The position numbers and the translations under genes are program-made. The notes beneath the pieces were generated by a model. The model ran no database searches. It saw only the letters and a program-made list of their open reading frames with translations, and was not told the DNA's origin. Shown one piece after another: positions 37,901 through 49,880 of a stretch of DNA of 64,000 nt; within the stretch, counting starts at the first letter, position 1; each line of letters starts with the position of its first letter. This DNA is from Triops longicaudatus (Eukaryota > Arthropoda > Branchiopoda > Notostraca > Triopsidae), in contig JAGQDJ010000023.1 in NCBI GenBank assembly GCA_022885665.1, positions 744,001 through 808,000 on the forward strand. Direction: 5' to 3'.

Positions 37901-40900
37901 GAGTTAAGAAGCATAGTAGAAACGACGCTTTAAAAGCTTAATTATTTATAGCAATGTCGCAAGGTATCGTACCTCTTTAGGAGGCGTGCTCGTGTTTGAG
38001 GTTCTGGCTCTGTTGGGGTACGGTGTGTTATGAGCAAAACTTTTTTTTTTAACCAGCAGGTTAGACAATGCCGGCACTGCAGCACATCGAATTTGCATCG
38101 TATTCTCTTCCTTTTTTAAAAGAAAAAAAGCGAAGAAACTACCAAAGTATGACACTAAATTGTTCTACGGCAGCTTCAAATTGACTTCGAAAGCAGCACG
38201 AGCTTCAAACGCGTATTAAAAAAAAAGAACACATACAATCACAGATCCTGGTAGTATTCTTTTTGCACCAAAATACCTTTTGCTTGCACCGAAACAAGCT
38301 GCAGCCGGGAAACTGCTTCGTATCTTTTTTTTCTGCGCTTACTTTGATATTTTCCCCCTACTTCTGTTTAAATAAGCTTTTGTTTAATAAAAGGGAAAAC
38401 ACAAGCGTAGGATGGTACGGAGTAGAGACCCAGCAATTCCGGTACTGCGACTACGCCCAACAAGGCACAGAACTATTCGAAAAAGTTCTTCCGCCTTCAA
38501 GAGCAATTTCGTCTTATGGAGCAAGAGTCGTATTCTTTTGACTGACTTTTTGTCGAGGTGTTTAACGCAGGAAGAAAGACGGGATAGAGCACAAACAAAG
38601 AAAATGAAATATATATCCTCCTTCTTAGCCCTTTACCTTCTTCTTAAGATATTGACTATTTCTTTTTTTTCATGAACACAAGCAGTCATAAAACCAAGAG
38701 GCATAACGAACACAAGCAGACGACTTATTACAAAATTCCGGAATAACTGCCTAGCAAGATAAAACGCCTACGATACTGCATACGAACACTGATGGTCCGC
38801 TTGCCAAACAGCTGTCTTTTCACCCTCGTAAGCCAAATTTTCAACTTCTTTCAAACCGACAGCCAAGACGCTACTATAGCTTCGATCTTCCCTGTTCTGC
38901 ACGAGCAAGGATGCCCATTTAAAAGCAACACTTATGAGGCGTAAACAAAACGTCAAATTTGCAAAGTTGCGATCCGTTAAAAGTAAAGGTGAAAAACTAG
39001 GCGACAAACCTGGTTCCTCTCTTTTAAAGTTGGCATTTTATCACCCCCAGCTTGGCCATCACCATGTTTTTAAAGCTTGCCTTTTATAACGCCGAATCGC
39101 TCGCAGCGACACTGCCGTATTGTGCAGTGTAGCTAAGCGCTAACAGAAGCGCTAGAGCTGCTTGAGTAAGGCTGTTACGAGTTATGCTGTTAGGTATAGG
39201 CGTTGTTGGTAAAAGCCATCCCGTAGCAGAAACGGGCGCAGTGTTGTTACTACCACACACCTCGTGGGTGTAGTATACTAGATTTTTTTGCCTCTCGAGA
39301 TCTACTAAACAAGCAAATGCCGACTTGTTTTAGTTGTGAGTACAATACAGCGACGCCAACACGCTATGTATTCATTCCAGCGGTTGTTTTAACACTGTTA
39401 GACTTCCTGCTTGTTGGGTTTATCACAGCCACCCCCTTGTCTTTCGTTAGCTTGCACAGACGTGGCTGACAAGCTTCAGGGCGAAAACCTATGTTGGTTA
39501 TACAATCAGCCACGAAGAGATGTGAGAACGCAAGCAATTGACGCCCACTTTCCAAGCACGGGATCATAACATGCTACAGTACTACACAGCAATAAGAGAA
39601 AAACATTGTTGAACATCAGTAATGAATTGCGTGAGTGCGTTCTCTGATTTACGTGCAAGGAAACCGGAAGCTCCGGAATTGTACAACATACCGAAAATAT
39701 CAAGCAAGGGAGAAGAAATGAAAAAGAATTAAAAGAATAATCCACTTATTGTCCAACGTGTTTAGGCAAACAAACGAAAACATGCCACTTTCGCCCGGCA
39801 AAAGTTCCAGATAACGTAATCAAGGAACAGCAATGGAGAGAATCCATGATACTTTAACTTCTCCCAACAAGCGCACTGGAGCGAAGGTAGACTGCAGGCA
39901 GGCAGTCGTACCCTAATAAAAAGCTAACAAGATTTGATTGGAATCTCCTTGTTCTTTTTCCCAGAACAAGCCAGCGAGTTACGGACCTCGGGGTAAGAAA
40001 ATTGGATCATAGGTGTTTCACGCATGCCGTGATTACGCATAAAGCCTAAGCGTCGAAGAAGTAAAGGAGCCTCTTACCAAGTTACAGTGTGCACGCAACC
40101 TGGCAACTCAAGACTTGCTTAACTTGGGAATGAAAGAATTGCATCACTTCGACTAATAAAATTCGACAAAAGTCCCTTTATTACTCGAGAATGTAATAAC
40201 AAGCAAGCAAGCGAACTTTTCCCATCTAGAAACCCGTGCTAAACTCAGAAATTCGACCAGAAGCCACGCAACAAAAGAAGAAAACTAAGAAACAGAGTAC
40301 GAGAGCAATGCGGGGGAAAACGCCCAGGAAAGCTCGGAAAGCGTTCAGGGAGCAAGAGCGGTATAATGTCAAGTGTAACAGAACATCTCTTTATTAGAAA
40401 CCGTTCCACTTTTCCAATCACTCACCCCAAGCACCGGTATGCGCGCTGGAAGAAAAAAAGAAAAAACAGAACTCCACTTGTCGGACTGTGTTATTGGCAT
40501 TACGGAGGATCCATTCTCCATGCCACGGAACACAAAAGTCTGCAAGGCAACTTCTATTTTCTAAAGCATCGGCTTTCATAAAGTCTCCTCCCCGACCCTA
40601 CCCTCTTTGCCTTCACAGGCACGCTATCCTTGCATTTTTCCCCATTTCAGAAACACGAAAACTTTTGCTTCGCATGTTTTGCAGTTGGCTAATGCTCCCG
40701 CGGAACAAGAACTTGCTAACGTAAACTATGGAGAGGCACCGGCAAAATATCAAGTTGCAGGGGGTTAGAAAATCTGGGAACTCATTTTTTGCCAATTATA
40801 TTTATATGCCGGCAGGTATACATTTGGCTGCGCAGCTCCTAGACTTGGCAATCACTCACATCACGCAAGGCGTTACTTGTGACGAAGTGTTCTCCTAGCC

Positions 40901-43592
40901 TCAAGTTACTAATCACAGATTAGTTGGACACTTCCAGCTGCGTTCCATTATTGACTAGTTTTTCTTCGGTCTTCAGCAAAACAGTTCGACTCAAAAGCGC
41001 ACCCTATGAATTATCGTGTGGGCAGTTCATACTTCTCCAGACGTCTGAGGTCCATCGACCCGTAATTTTCTTCACGCTCGCCTTAAATGCTCTCCTAAAT
41101 AAAAACAGCGCAAAAAAAGTAATGAAAAGGCTTTCAAACAAGAAGACAGAAAAAAAAGCACCTGAATAGACCTACAGAGCGACATTACTTCAACAAGTGC
41201 CCTACGCCTTTAACACAGGAAGGACAGCAATTACACTGTAACAATGCTGAGTGCATTCGCTACAAATAATAGAAGGGCTTTCCACACCTTTTTCGCAGAA
41301 TAGTAAGCTATTCTTGAAATTTTCCGCTGCGACCTTTCTGCTCCTAGTCAGAATCAGAGGAACCAGCGAGGCGATGTCGAGACCTGATAGCTTTTCAGCA
41401 TTTTCTATTTCAGACCAACAGTTGAAAGATTGACTTAGATAACAAATGCATGTAAAGTATTGTATACCTCTTTCTCAGCTTTTAAACCGTCTAAAAAAAT
41501 GTTATATGTCTTTCTCCACGATTTCGCCTTAAATAGCATGTGTTCCAAACATTTTTTTCTCCTTAATGCCACGTTAGAATAACGCGAAGAAATGTTTCTA
41601 AATTCGAGAAAAGCCAAAATGTAAAAATATTAAATCTAGTAACATTAAAATTTAACTTCCCAGTAAGAAGCTTTCGTGTACGCTGATAAAGAATGAAAAA
41701 AACTTGCTCTTTTATAAAAATAAAATTTCTTTGGTTTGCCGGTAGAAGAAATTTACTGATGAGGAAGTTTCGGGGGGGGAAAATCAATAATACTTGCAAA
41801 ATCGTTAACACGAGTTTTTACATGGTATCATCTATAAGACAAGGGCTATGCAGTGGCCTCAATCACTAGATACGGAATTCGCTAACAGTGAAAACAACTA
41901 AAAGCATTATGAAAAATAAGCCGTTGGAGGGGCACCGGCAGTCCAAGGGATTATGTTAAGAAGATGGACCTCAACTAATGCTGACAAGAATGAATGTTAC
42001 TCTAATAGTACACTATAGATGGGAAATTCCAGCGCTACTGCTACTCGAGGAACATCGCAACAATAGCTTACAATTTTGATAATTGCATTTCTGATTGATA
42101 AGAAATATTCACCGTTCCAAAAACTATGAGAATTTCTTATTGTATTTCGCCCGCGTTGGGGAAACCCAGTCGTCAATATTGATGAAGCTTCCACGGAAAC
42201 TACGAGACAAAACGTACCTGACAAACTATCGATAATAAATGGATACTAGGGGGTTAGCCTTCTTTCTTTTACGGTCGTCACAAATACTAGAGAAAACTTG
42301 CTTTTTTGCTTCCTTCGTATGCTATGGCGCAAACTACTAGTCCGTCACTTAAATAACTTACACAGTTCAACGCCCATGCTGTCACTCTCACTCGCAAGAC
42401 ATAAGTTTTATGCTAGCCCGATATTAAAAACAGCTTTAAAACGAGGCTGCTCTTCGTTCAATGTCACGCGGGGCGCAAAAAATGCCCACCTCACAAGACC
42501 TGTAAAATGGCCCGCAATCGATGACGGGTCGCACAGTTTAAGTTCTCCTTACGGGGCGGGTTGTTCGATTTTTCGTCAAGCTCTACAACTCTTTTCTTTT
42601 CCTGACGCTCGCTTTCCGTGGCAAAAATGGGCGTGGATGCCGCTGCACATAAGTATTTTCAAAGCATGAAGGAACCGCCAGTTGCAGTTCCCACCACTTT
42701 TTTCTTCCTTTTTGCCTCGAAAGATGAGAACCTTAATTTTAAAACGCACGAGAGCAAGCCGACACAATGCTGATTGTAGGTACAACCCAAATTACTAAAA
42801 GAATTTAACAATTATTTTTTCCTTCTTTGTTTCATATTTTAGACTCGTTTTTGCGCTTTCGTATGAACACTACGTGTTCTTTTTAACCTGAACGGCTTTT
42901 TATGCAGGACTCAACACTGAGAGTTCTCTATTTTTCCTCTCTGGGCATGAAAAAGAGAATATCTCCATAAGTTCCAGCATTGGTCTGCTAGATATCATCT
43001 TTAAGATACGCTTTGGTGCCCGAATTTCGCGTCTCGCGTTTTTGGGAGAGGGGAAAAAGGCAACAACGAGATGGAAGAGCCATACACTACGTATGAGGAA
43101 GAGAGAACCTCGTTAACGTTTACGATGATGGAGTCGCAGGGTTGAAGAGGCAGAAAACGGATTGTTTGGCGGGAGGATGCTTTTGTGCTCCATAAGCCAC
43201 TGCAATGCTAGCTATTTTGCCTTTTACTTGCTGCAACCCTCTACTCGTATTTTGCGACAAAGCTAAACCGGTTTCACTCCTAAGCTTTTACCGAATAAGT
43301 ACAAATTTAACTCACCGTGCTTACACCCGGCGTTTATATATCTTCTCTATGTCTGGTACGAAGGAGCCAGTGCTCTCGTGCCGAAACCATTCACCCAACT
43401 CAGGGGTGCAAAAACAACTTACTTTTCACTCACTCCAGCACTTACATTCTTACTCAAATTCAAGCGATAAATCCTGTTTTTCGCAAGTATTTCCTGTTAT
43501 AAAAAAGCCACCTAAATTTAGGAACTTGACACTCGCGGCAATGCTATCTTAGAAAACCTCACGCCATTAAAATGATCCTTCAACGGTGACTT
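35000..43592. other. 5' flank of the Side-family gene, proximal part
   Basis: Upstream of the start codon. The first few hundred bases are somewhat richer in CpG and GC than the introns, fitting a 5' UTR or promoter, but I cannot place a transcription start, TATA box or upstream non-coding exon with support. The remainder has only short ORFs on both strands with no domain signatures. Confidence 0.5.
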
Positions 43593-43622
43593 AGCCATGC
43601 ATTGCGGTGGCTGTGCATGGCT
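43593..43622. repeat. Inverted repeat, 9-bp arms
   Basis: Arms AGCCATGCA and TGCATGGCT with a 12-nt loop in the 5' flank. Confidence 0.75.
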
Positions 43623-44968
43623 TGCTTTGGGGATTTGATGCGCTAGAATGGTTCTCTCCCAAGCAAAGGTTAAGCAAATGATTGACAAGCTGCTCACATG
43701 GACACGCCAGACTCCCACGTCGAAAACAACCTTATTTGCTAAACTGAAGTGCTTACAAACTAACACATCTGTTCCGGTTAAGGATTAACGAAGCAAAAAG
43801 TTTGAAAGGGGGACGCAACTGTTAGCTACGGCGAAGAAAAACAATAGCAACGCGAATTCTTTCATTTCTTCCATTAAGCAAGAAATAAGACACGAATAAA
43901 GGCGGAACAGCTGCTAAAAATGTCCCCAGAGATTGCATTAGTACCAGCACTATACCAAGCCTGTCTGACAAGTTTCGTACACGCTGCTGTAAACACAATG
44001 CCAGGCATTAAATCTTCAGCTAACACCAAATATTAGGCAATACAAGCCAAATGGCCGATGGCGGCTTTTCGTTTCTTTTCTGCGGACTGGCTGTCATTCG
44101 TCTCTTAGCCTAGAATTACGACCCTCGTATCTCCCTCCTTACCTTTGCACCCATAATATTTTTCCAAAGATGAACGAAGAAATGTCTTTTAATGCGCCCC
44201 TAAATACACGCTGCACTGCCGTATTCATCGACACTCGACGACAGCCAAGCAGGTATACGCAAATACCAGGGATCAACCTGAAAAAGGCGTCGCCCAAAAT
44301 AAACAGCACAACGAGGGTATAAAACGTTGTCAGGGGGCAAAAAAGAAGGCAAACCCCAAGCCAAACTGTCTTACGGAGGCTGAGATGTCTCTGGCACAAA
44401 CATGAAGTGCAACAAACGATCCTCAGCACCTTAACGGGACAAGCTTGACATTGTTTCGCACCAGCTCTCCGATGCTGGAAACGTTAGAATGCAGAGCGGA
44501 ATCAAAGCTCCGAAACTTTCCTACGGTAACATATGACCGCATTCAAACCCCCGGTGAGTGATAAACATCGTTATGTTAACTGAACTCCATTACTTATAAC
44601 TCCCTGTCAAAACATTCAATTCATAACTACAAAATTGGTAATGTATTCTAACGCGATACAGTATAAACATCTCTTCACCTCCTTCACTGACTGAGTAATA
44701 ATATTTCAAAAGAAGTTTTCCGGCGTCTCTTTAACCCGACATTTTTTACTGGCCATTATACTAAATCTTGCACTGCACAATGCTCAAATTTAACATAAAT
44801 TTAAAGATTTTCCTTTCACGTCTTCAACGCGCAAACTTTCTTTGCTTTGAAAGCAACATAGTAGGATATCTCCCCTTGACTGTATCGTTATAAAGCGGTG
44901 TAACGTCTGACGCGAAACGAGATTCGAAATCTAAAACTAACACTAGAGTTGTTCATTTATAAAAATGA

Positions 44969-45280
44969 AAGTTACACAATTATGTGATTGCATATGTAAC
45001 ACAATACGTAAGTGAAGGCTTTCAGAATGCTTTCGATGGCAATGTGATTGACAAGTCTTTATATTCAAGGTTGATGGCGTTCTTTGACTTTGCAGCATCA
45101 AGATTTGGTGAATTTTTCTCTTTTTTTCTTGACCTAATTGATCTTCCTGTAAGTTTGTTTGTACGATTGTAGGTTGCGATAAGAGCAGAGTAGCTTTTGC
45201 AGGAAGCGTGTTATGTGATGTTTCTACAGATTTTGATTAAAAAGCAAAGATCCATTAGGTCTAAAGCGAGAGGCAACTAA
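44969..45280 (+). other. Unidentified spliced-looking coding segment
   Basis: Open from 44969 on the plus strand; from about 45009 it reads SEGFQNAFDGNVIDKSLYSR and then MAFFDFAASRFGEFFSFFLD LIDLP, with an in-frame ATG at 45074. It stops at a GTAAGT donor (45149). The acceptor gcttttgcag at 45201-45202, 54 nt on, restores the frame, and so does a second acceptor at 45228-45229. The second part ends in a basic run KKQRSIRSKARGN and a TAA at 45278-45280. The even codon use, the good donor and the frame-keeping acceptors suggest real or formerly real coding sequence. No upstream exon and no family were identified. Confidence 0.25.
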
Positions 45281-48121
45281 TTACGCTGCCGATTAATAAA
45301 AAAAATGTATGACTGGGATCAATGCCAGGTAAGCAGACTATAGCTAGTAGCTTCGGGCTCTATAGCAGGAAAAAAGACCCTGAGACGAAGCTAAGTATGA
45401 GTCAACCTGATTAGGAGCAACGTGACCAGGAGAGCCAACATAACTTCTAACTTAATCTAGATTTTCGGCTTCTTTAAGCAATTTTACTTGCTACTAGCCT
45501 AATATTCTCCTCGCGTCTACAAGAAAATACGTACCGGGAAAGCGGAAATTGTCGAACTTTGTCCAGTCGCCTCCCAAACGACACTCCCTTAATGCTTTAC
45601 TCGCTCCAAAGAAGAACTTTAGCAAGGTAAGGTTTTTTTTCTTGTTGTACGCAGAAACCTGGTTCTATACACCGATTAGTTTTTTTTCTCATTGCTTTCC
45701 AACTTTAAAAGTTTTCCGACTGTTATTAAAGTTCGTCAGAAAACTACTTTAGCCATTCATTAAAAATGTGCCAGATACAGAATGTAATTTGCATGCCACC
45801 TTCGCAGTTACACCCAAGCTTCTTAGGTCCGTAAGTACGCAAGCACTGTTTCGACAGGAAACTTCTTATTCTGCTCTCCTGAACTTATTTTTTTGTGATT
45901 TAACGGAAAATGTCAATTATCTGCTTAGCAACGAAAAAATGAACTTGTAAGCTTCGGGATTCCAGGACACTGTAACAATACACGCATTCCAGAACTCGTT
46001 ATTCAGCAACATAACGAGCCCTTGGCAAGCTCATTACTAAACCGGTATTAGAATGGTCACCTGGGATCTCCAGTACTGAACAAAAATGCGCTTTGCCTGA
46101 AGAGCTGGTTATAAAAAAACAGCCACTTCCAGTAAAAAGTCTGAGTATCAATACTTGGAAACATGACATTAATTAATTACTTTTTATGCCAACAGCAGGC
46201 AGTTTGGCGTTCTTATCACTCGACAAATATCATTTGATGTATAGTATTTTAATATACTTCGAGGTTTAAGTTACTTTTGTCATGTCAGTCGTTGAACTAT
46301 TGAAGAGATAGCTATTAAGACCGGAGACATCTTGCAGCCCTCGAGTTTTGGCAAAATGACCAGAAGTAGACGGCAAGTAAGTTTTGTTCCACAGTGTCAA
46401 ATAAAGGTCCATGGCCCTCCGTGCCTTGGTTCTGTCTTCACATAGCATTCATTAAACCGGGCAAAGTAGCCATTCACGAGAATCATAGAGGCACTCCCGG
46501 GACCCAAAAACGAGCATCACCCACCATCATCAAGCGAAGCAGCGTGTTTTAGTCCAAGGCTCGAAAGACATGCGAGGAACTTTTCCCTTTGAATAACTTA
46601 CTTCAAGTTCGGGGGGTAAATAATGCTGCAATTCTCAGTGGAAATCTTTTAGATTAAAAATTCATGTGCACTGCTTTCACAGCAAGAAAAAGATTAAAAA
46701 TAAAAAAATCCGGTAACACGTCCTCCATAAAGGACTCGAATAAACACGACAGCAAACGTTCCCGACAGCTTCTTAAAATTATTAGCACCCACTACTCCAA
46801 TGCTAAGATAGCGAGAATCGCCACAAACCCTTGGGCCGTTAAGCACATCAATGCCCGCAACTTGCAACCAACACCAAAGTAACCGTAACTTTGCCCAAAA
46901 TGTCGCAAACTTGTCGCCACGCCCCACCGCTGGAAGTACTGTTGCAAAATGTCCAGATTCCAGCTGGTAGCAAAATTCCCGAATGCCGGCTTTGTTTGCG
47001 AAACCTCAGATTTCGTCTAGCTCGGACAAGACTATACATGCTATACAAGCTGAAAGCAAATGGGGGTACACGGAAATGAAAGACTTAAGGTCCGATGCCG
47101 TTATTTTAAGCCGAGAGTTATCGTGTCTTGTAAGAGCAAATCCCTCAGCCGTTCAGCTCGTGCCCATTGCCTCAACACGGGCACAATAGGACTAGCGGAC
47201 CCCTATCAGTCGTCGTGTACAAGCAAGCAAACTTTGCTTTGGCATGTGAGGGCCGAGGGAGATGACAGCAAGGTGTTCCCAGCTGTTTCACCACCCCATA
47301 TTCCCAGCAGATTCCCTACATCGCAGAACCAGCTTGTGTGTTGGTTTTCCTTGCGGCTCTTATGTTTCGCGCTCAAACTCCATTTTTACGTAACTTTAGT
47401 GCCGTGGCTTTACTTGGTCAAGTGACCATACACCTACTCCTCCGCAAAGTTAAGAAACTTAAAAAATATGTAATATAAGAAATTAACTGTAATTAGTGCA
47501 CAATATAAATTAAAATAGTGCAACGTTCGGAGAAGAGGACTTCATGACAGCGTTCAATATACGCAGCTCATTTTTTTTCACTGGTTTTACTGTTTTGCCA
47601 TTCTTTTATTCTCGTTTTACTTTCCGAAATGCAATCTCTTATTAGTTTACTTTGCTTCGGATCTAAAGATAGTGTAATAGGTTATGTTAAAAGACTGAAC
47701 AACTAGTTTTAACGTACGCATTAAGGTAATTTGTTCAAAGCTCGACTTGGTAAGAACTTCCAAAATTTTTAATAATTTAAACATGATTTGATTTTATATA
47801 CATGGAGGATAGAATTCTGCAGTTGCTCGACTCGGAGAAGCTCTCAAACATAATCATTTTATTTCCATCGTAAATTATTTTGTGTTTACTTTTTGTTAGC
47901 TGCATTTGTATGTTGCTTTGAATTCCTAGTAGGTGTAGCTGACTATGTCAGTTGAGATTGACATCGACATCCGAATGCTATCTTGTGACGAATTGGGATT
48001 GACGACATGAATTTAAATATAAAGGACGTCGCTGCACGTTTTTCTTAAACTCGTCGATTAACATACAATAACGGTCATGTTTTAAGCAAAGTAGACAGTT
48101 AATATAGGATTTTAAGTGGTT
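45281..48121. other. No recognised gene
   Basis: Only short open stretches on both strands without motifs. The part from about 47440 to 48120 is notably AT-rich. Confidence 0.5.
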
Positions 48122-48149
48122 GAGGTGTAGAGCTATTAAGCTACACCTC
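48122..48149. repeat. Inverted repeat, 9-bp arms
   Basis: Arms GAGGTGTAG and CTACACCTC with a 10-nt loop that itself contains AGCT near one arm. It lies at the edge of an AT-rich stretch. Confidence 0.75.
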
Positions 48150-49679
48150 CTACATTTTAAGAGAGCGTCATAAACGTTGATTTATCACTCTTTCCTAGTC
48201 ATCATGATCATGCCATACTCCCTTACAGCTATCGCTTTTATGCTCCGAGAAAAGACTCCTGAACAAAAAAGAGGCGTTTTGTACAATTTCAAACGACAGG
48301 ACTTCAGATAGGTCTTAAAACGTCGAAGGGAAGAAGTAAAATCATGCTTTGGGTGGGCAAGAATGTTCAGTGTGTGCAGAAGGGACCACTTGTGGTAGGC
48401 ACGTGTCATTTTTTCCCCGGAGCCTGAGAATAATCCCTGTTCGAACTCGGAGAAAATTATGTGACCATCAGATTTTAGCGCCCTTTTTTTGGCACATGCA
48501 CGAGGGACAAGGGACAAAGCGTACGGACAACCCTGGAGCTCTGTAAAACCGCCACTGCTGGATTGTAAACTAGTAAGTTTAAAACAAAGGCTTTAGTGCC
48601 AAAAAATACTGTTACAGCAGCACCAAGAAAAAGCGTTGAATCCGTGTGCTTGCCAGAGATGTCATCGAGTGCCCAGCCGCACCTTAGCAAACTTTTTTTT
48701 ATCTCTGCTTCTTGTTACAATCTTGTCCCTTGATGAAGGTAACCCCCTCTCTTTTAACCCCTTCAAAAATTTTTGAGAGACTCTCAGTAAGACCATTCGA
48801 GACACAGAACACATTTCTTGGGACATTGTAGGGAGTTGAGAAAGTCAACAAGCTGCTTGGTACAAAAGACTTTTTCTTTCTTTTCTCGAAGCAATTCATT
48901 TTTTTAGGTAGCAGGAGTACAACGTTGACGTGTTAATTTCCTTTGATACTATGGTTATAATGCTTAGAAAACCACTCAAGTCAGTTCCTTGACCTTATGT
49001 GAGGCGAAGTCCTCATTTGTCTTGTTCCTTAGAAAAGAACTGCTCAATGCCTTACAGTTTGCATTTTGCACTCCTTACCGACCAAGAAACAAAATTTCAA
49101 TCTAATTTTTCAAAACAATGGAAAATACAAGGTATCAACCTTTTTCTTCATTGTTGCTTTTGCATTCGTGAAGGACAAATTTGCTCCGTAAGAACAAAAT
49201 TCGTTGTCAAACAACAAAGACCTGAACTGATTCACGAGGTTGTTTTCAGTGCAACACTGGAAGCTGTCTTGCTTCATGTTGCGTTTACCTTATCAAGTCC
49301 ACAAGGCCGTTAGTTGTAATATCTTCATAGGTATTCCAAGTCCAGGTTCCAACTTAACAGTAGTTGACGAAATTACGCCAGTGAACTGGTTCTGAGCAAG
49401 AGTAACACGACGACAAATAATACAGTTCACCATTAATCCACAATGCTTTTTAATCGGTTCTGCGTTTGTGGTGGTTGGTAGGCTTAACTTACTGTGGAAC
49501 ACTTATTACACGGAAAAGATTTACTCAAAAGTTTCACTATTTCGGCACTCTTAGTTGACATACATAATTTGGCTGTAACAGGATATTTGCAGGAGTTTGC
49601 GAGGGTACACTAGTTTAAATTAAAGTGTGAAATTGACGCACGATCAGATGTAATGACAGTATTTTCGGGGTTCCGATTT

Positions 49680-49880
49680 GTCCATTCGCACACTGAGGCC
49701 ACACACACAGTCGTCCACGCGTCCTTCAGCGACGACGGTGTCAGCTAGACTGACACTACTACTGCTTGCTTTTTGCCGTGTTTAGGTGGCCGGCACGGCG
49801 AGGAGAGGTTGGCTCTGCGCGAGTGCTAGGGGAATAGAATGCGAGTGTTCTTCCGGACCTTCACCTTGCGGTGGGGGATT
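49680..49880. promoter_or_regulatory. CpG-dense patch
   Basis: About 18 CpG in some 200 bp by hand count, denser than its surroundings, with TGTCAG/CTGACA arms at its centre and a pyrimidine-rich gctttttgccgtgtttag in front of a GC-rich stretch on the plus strand. It could be a promoter or a non-coding exon on either strand. No matching donor or start was established. Confidence 0.2.
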
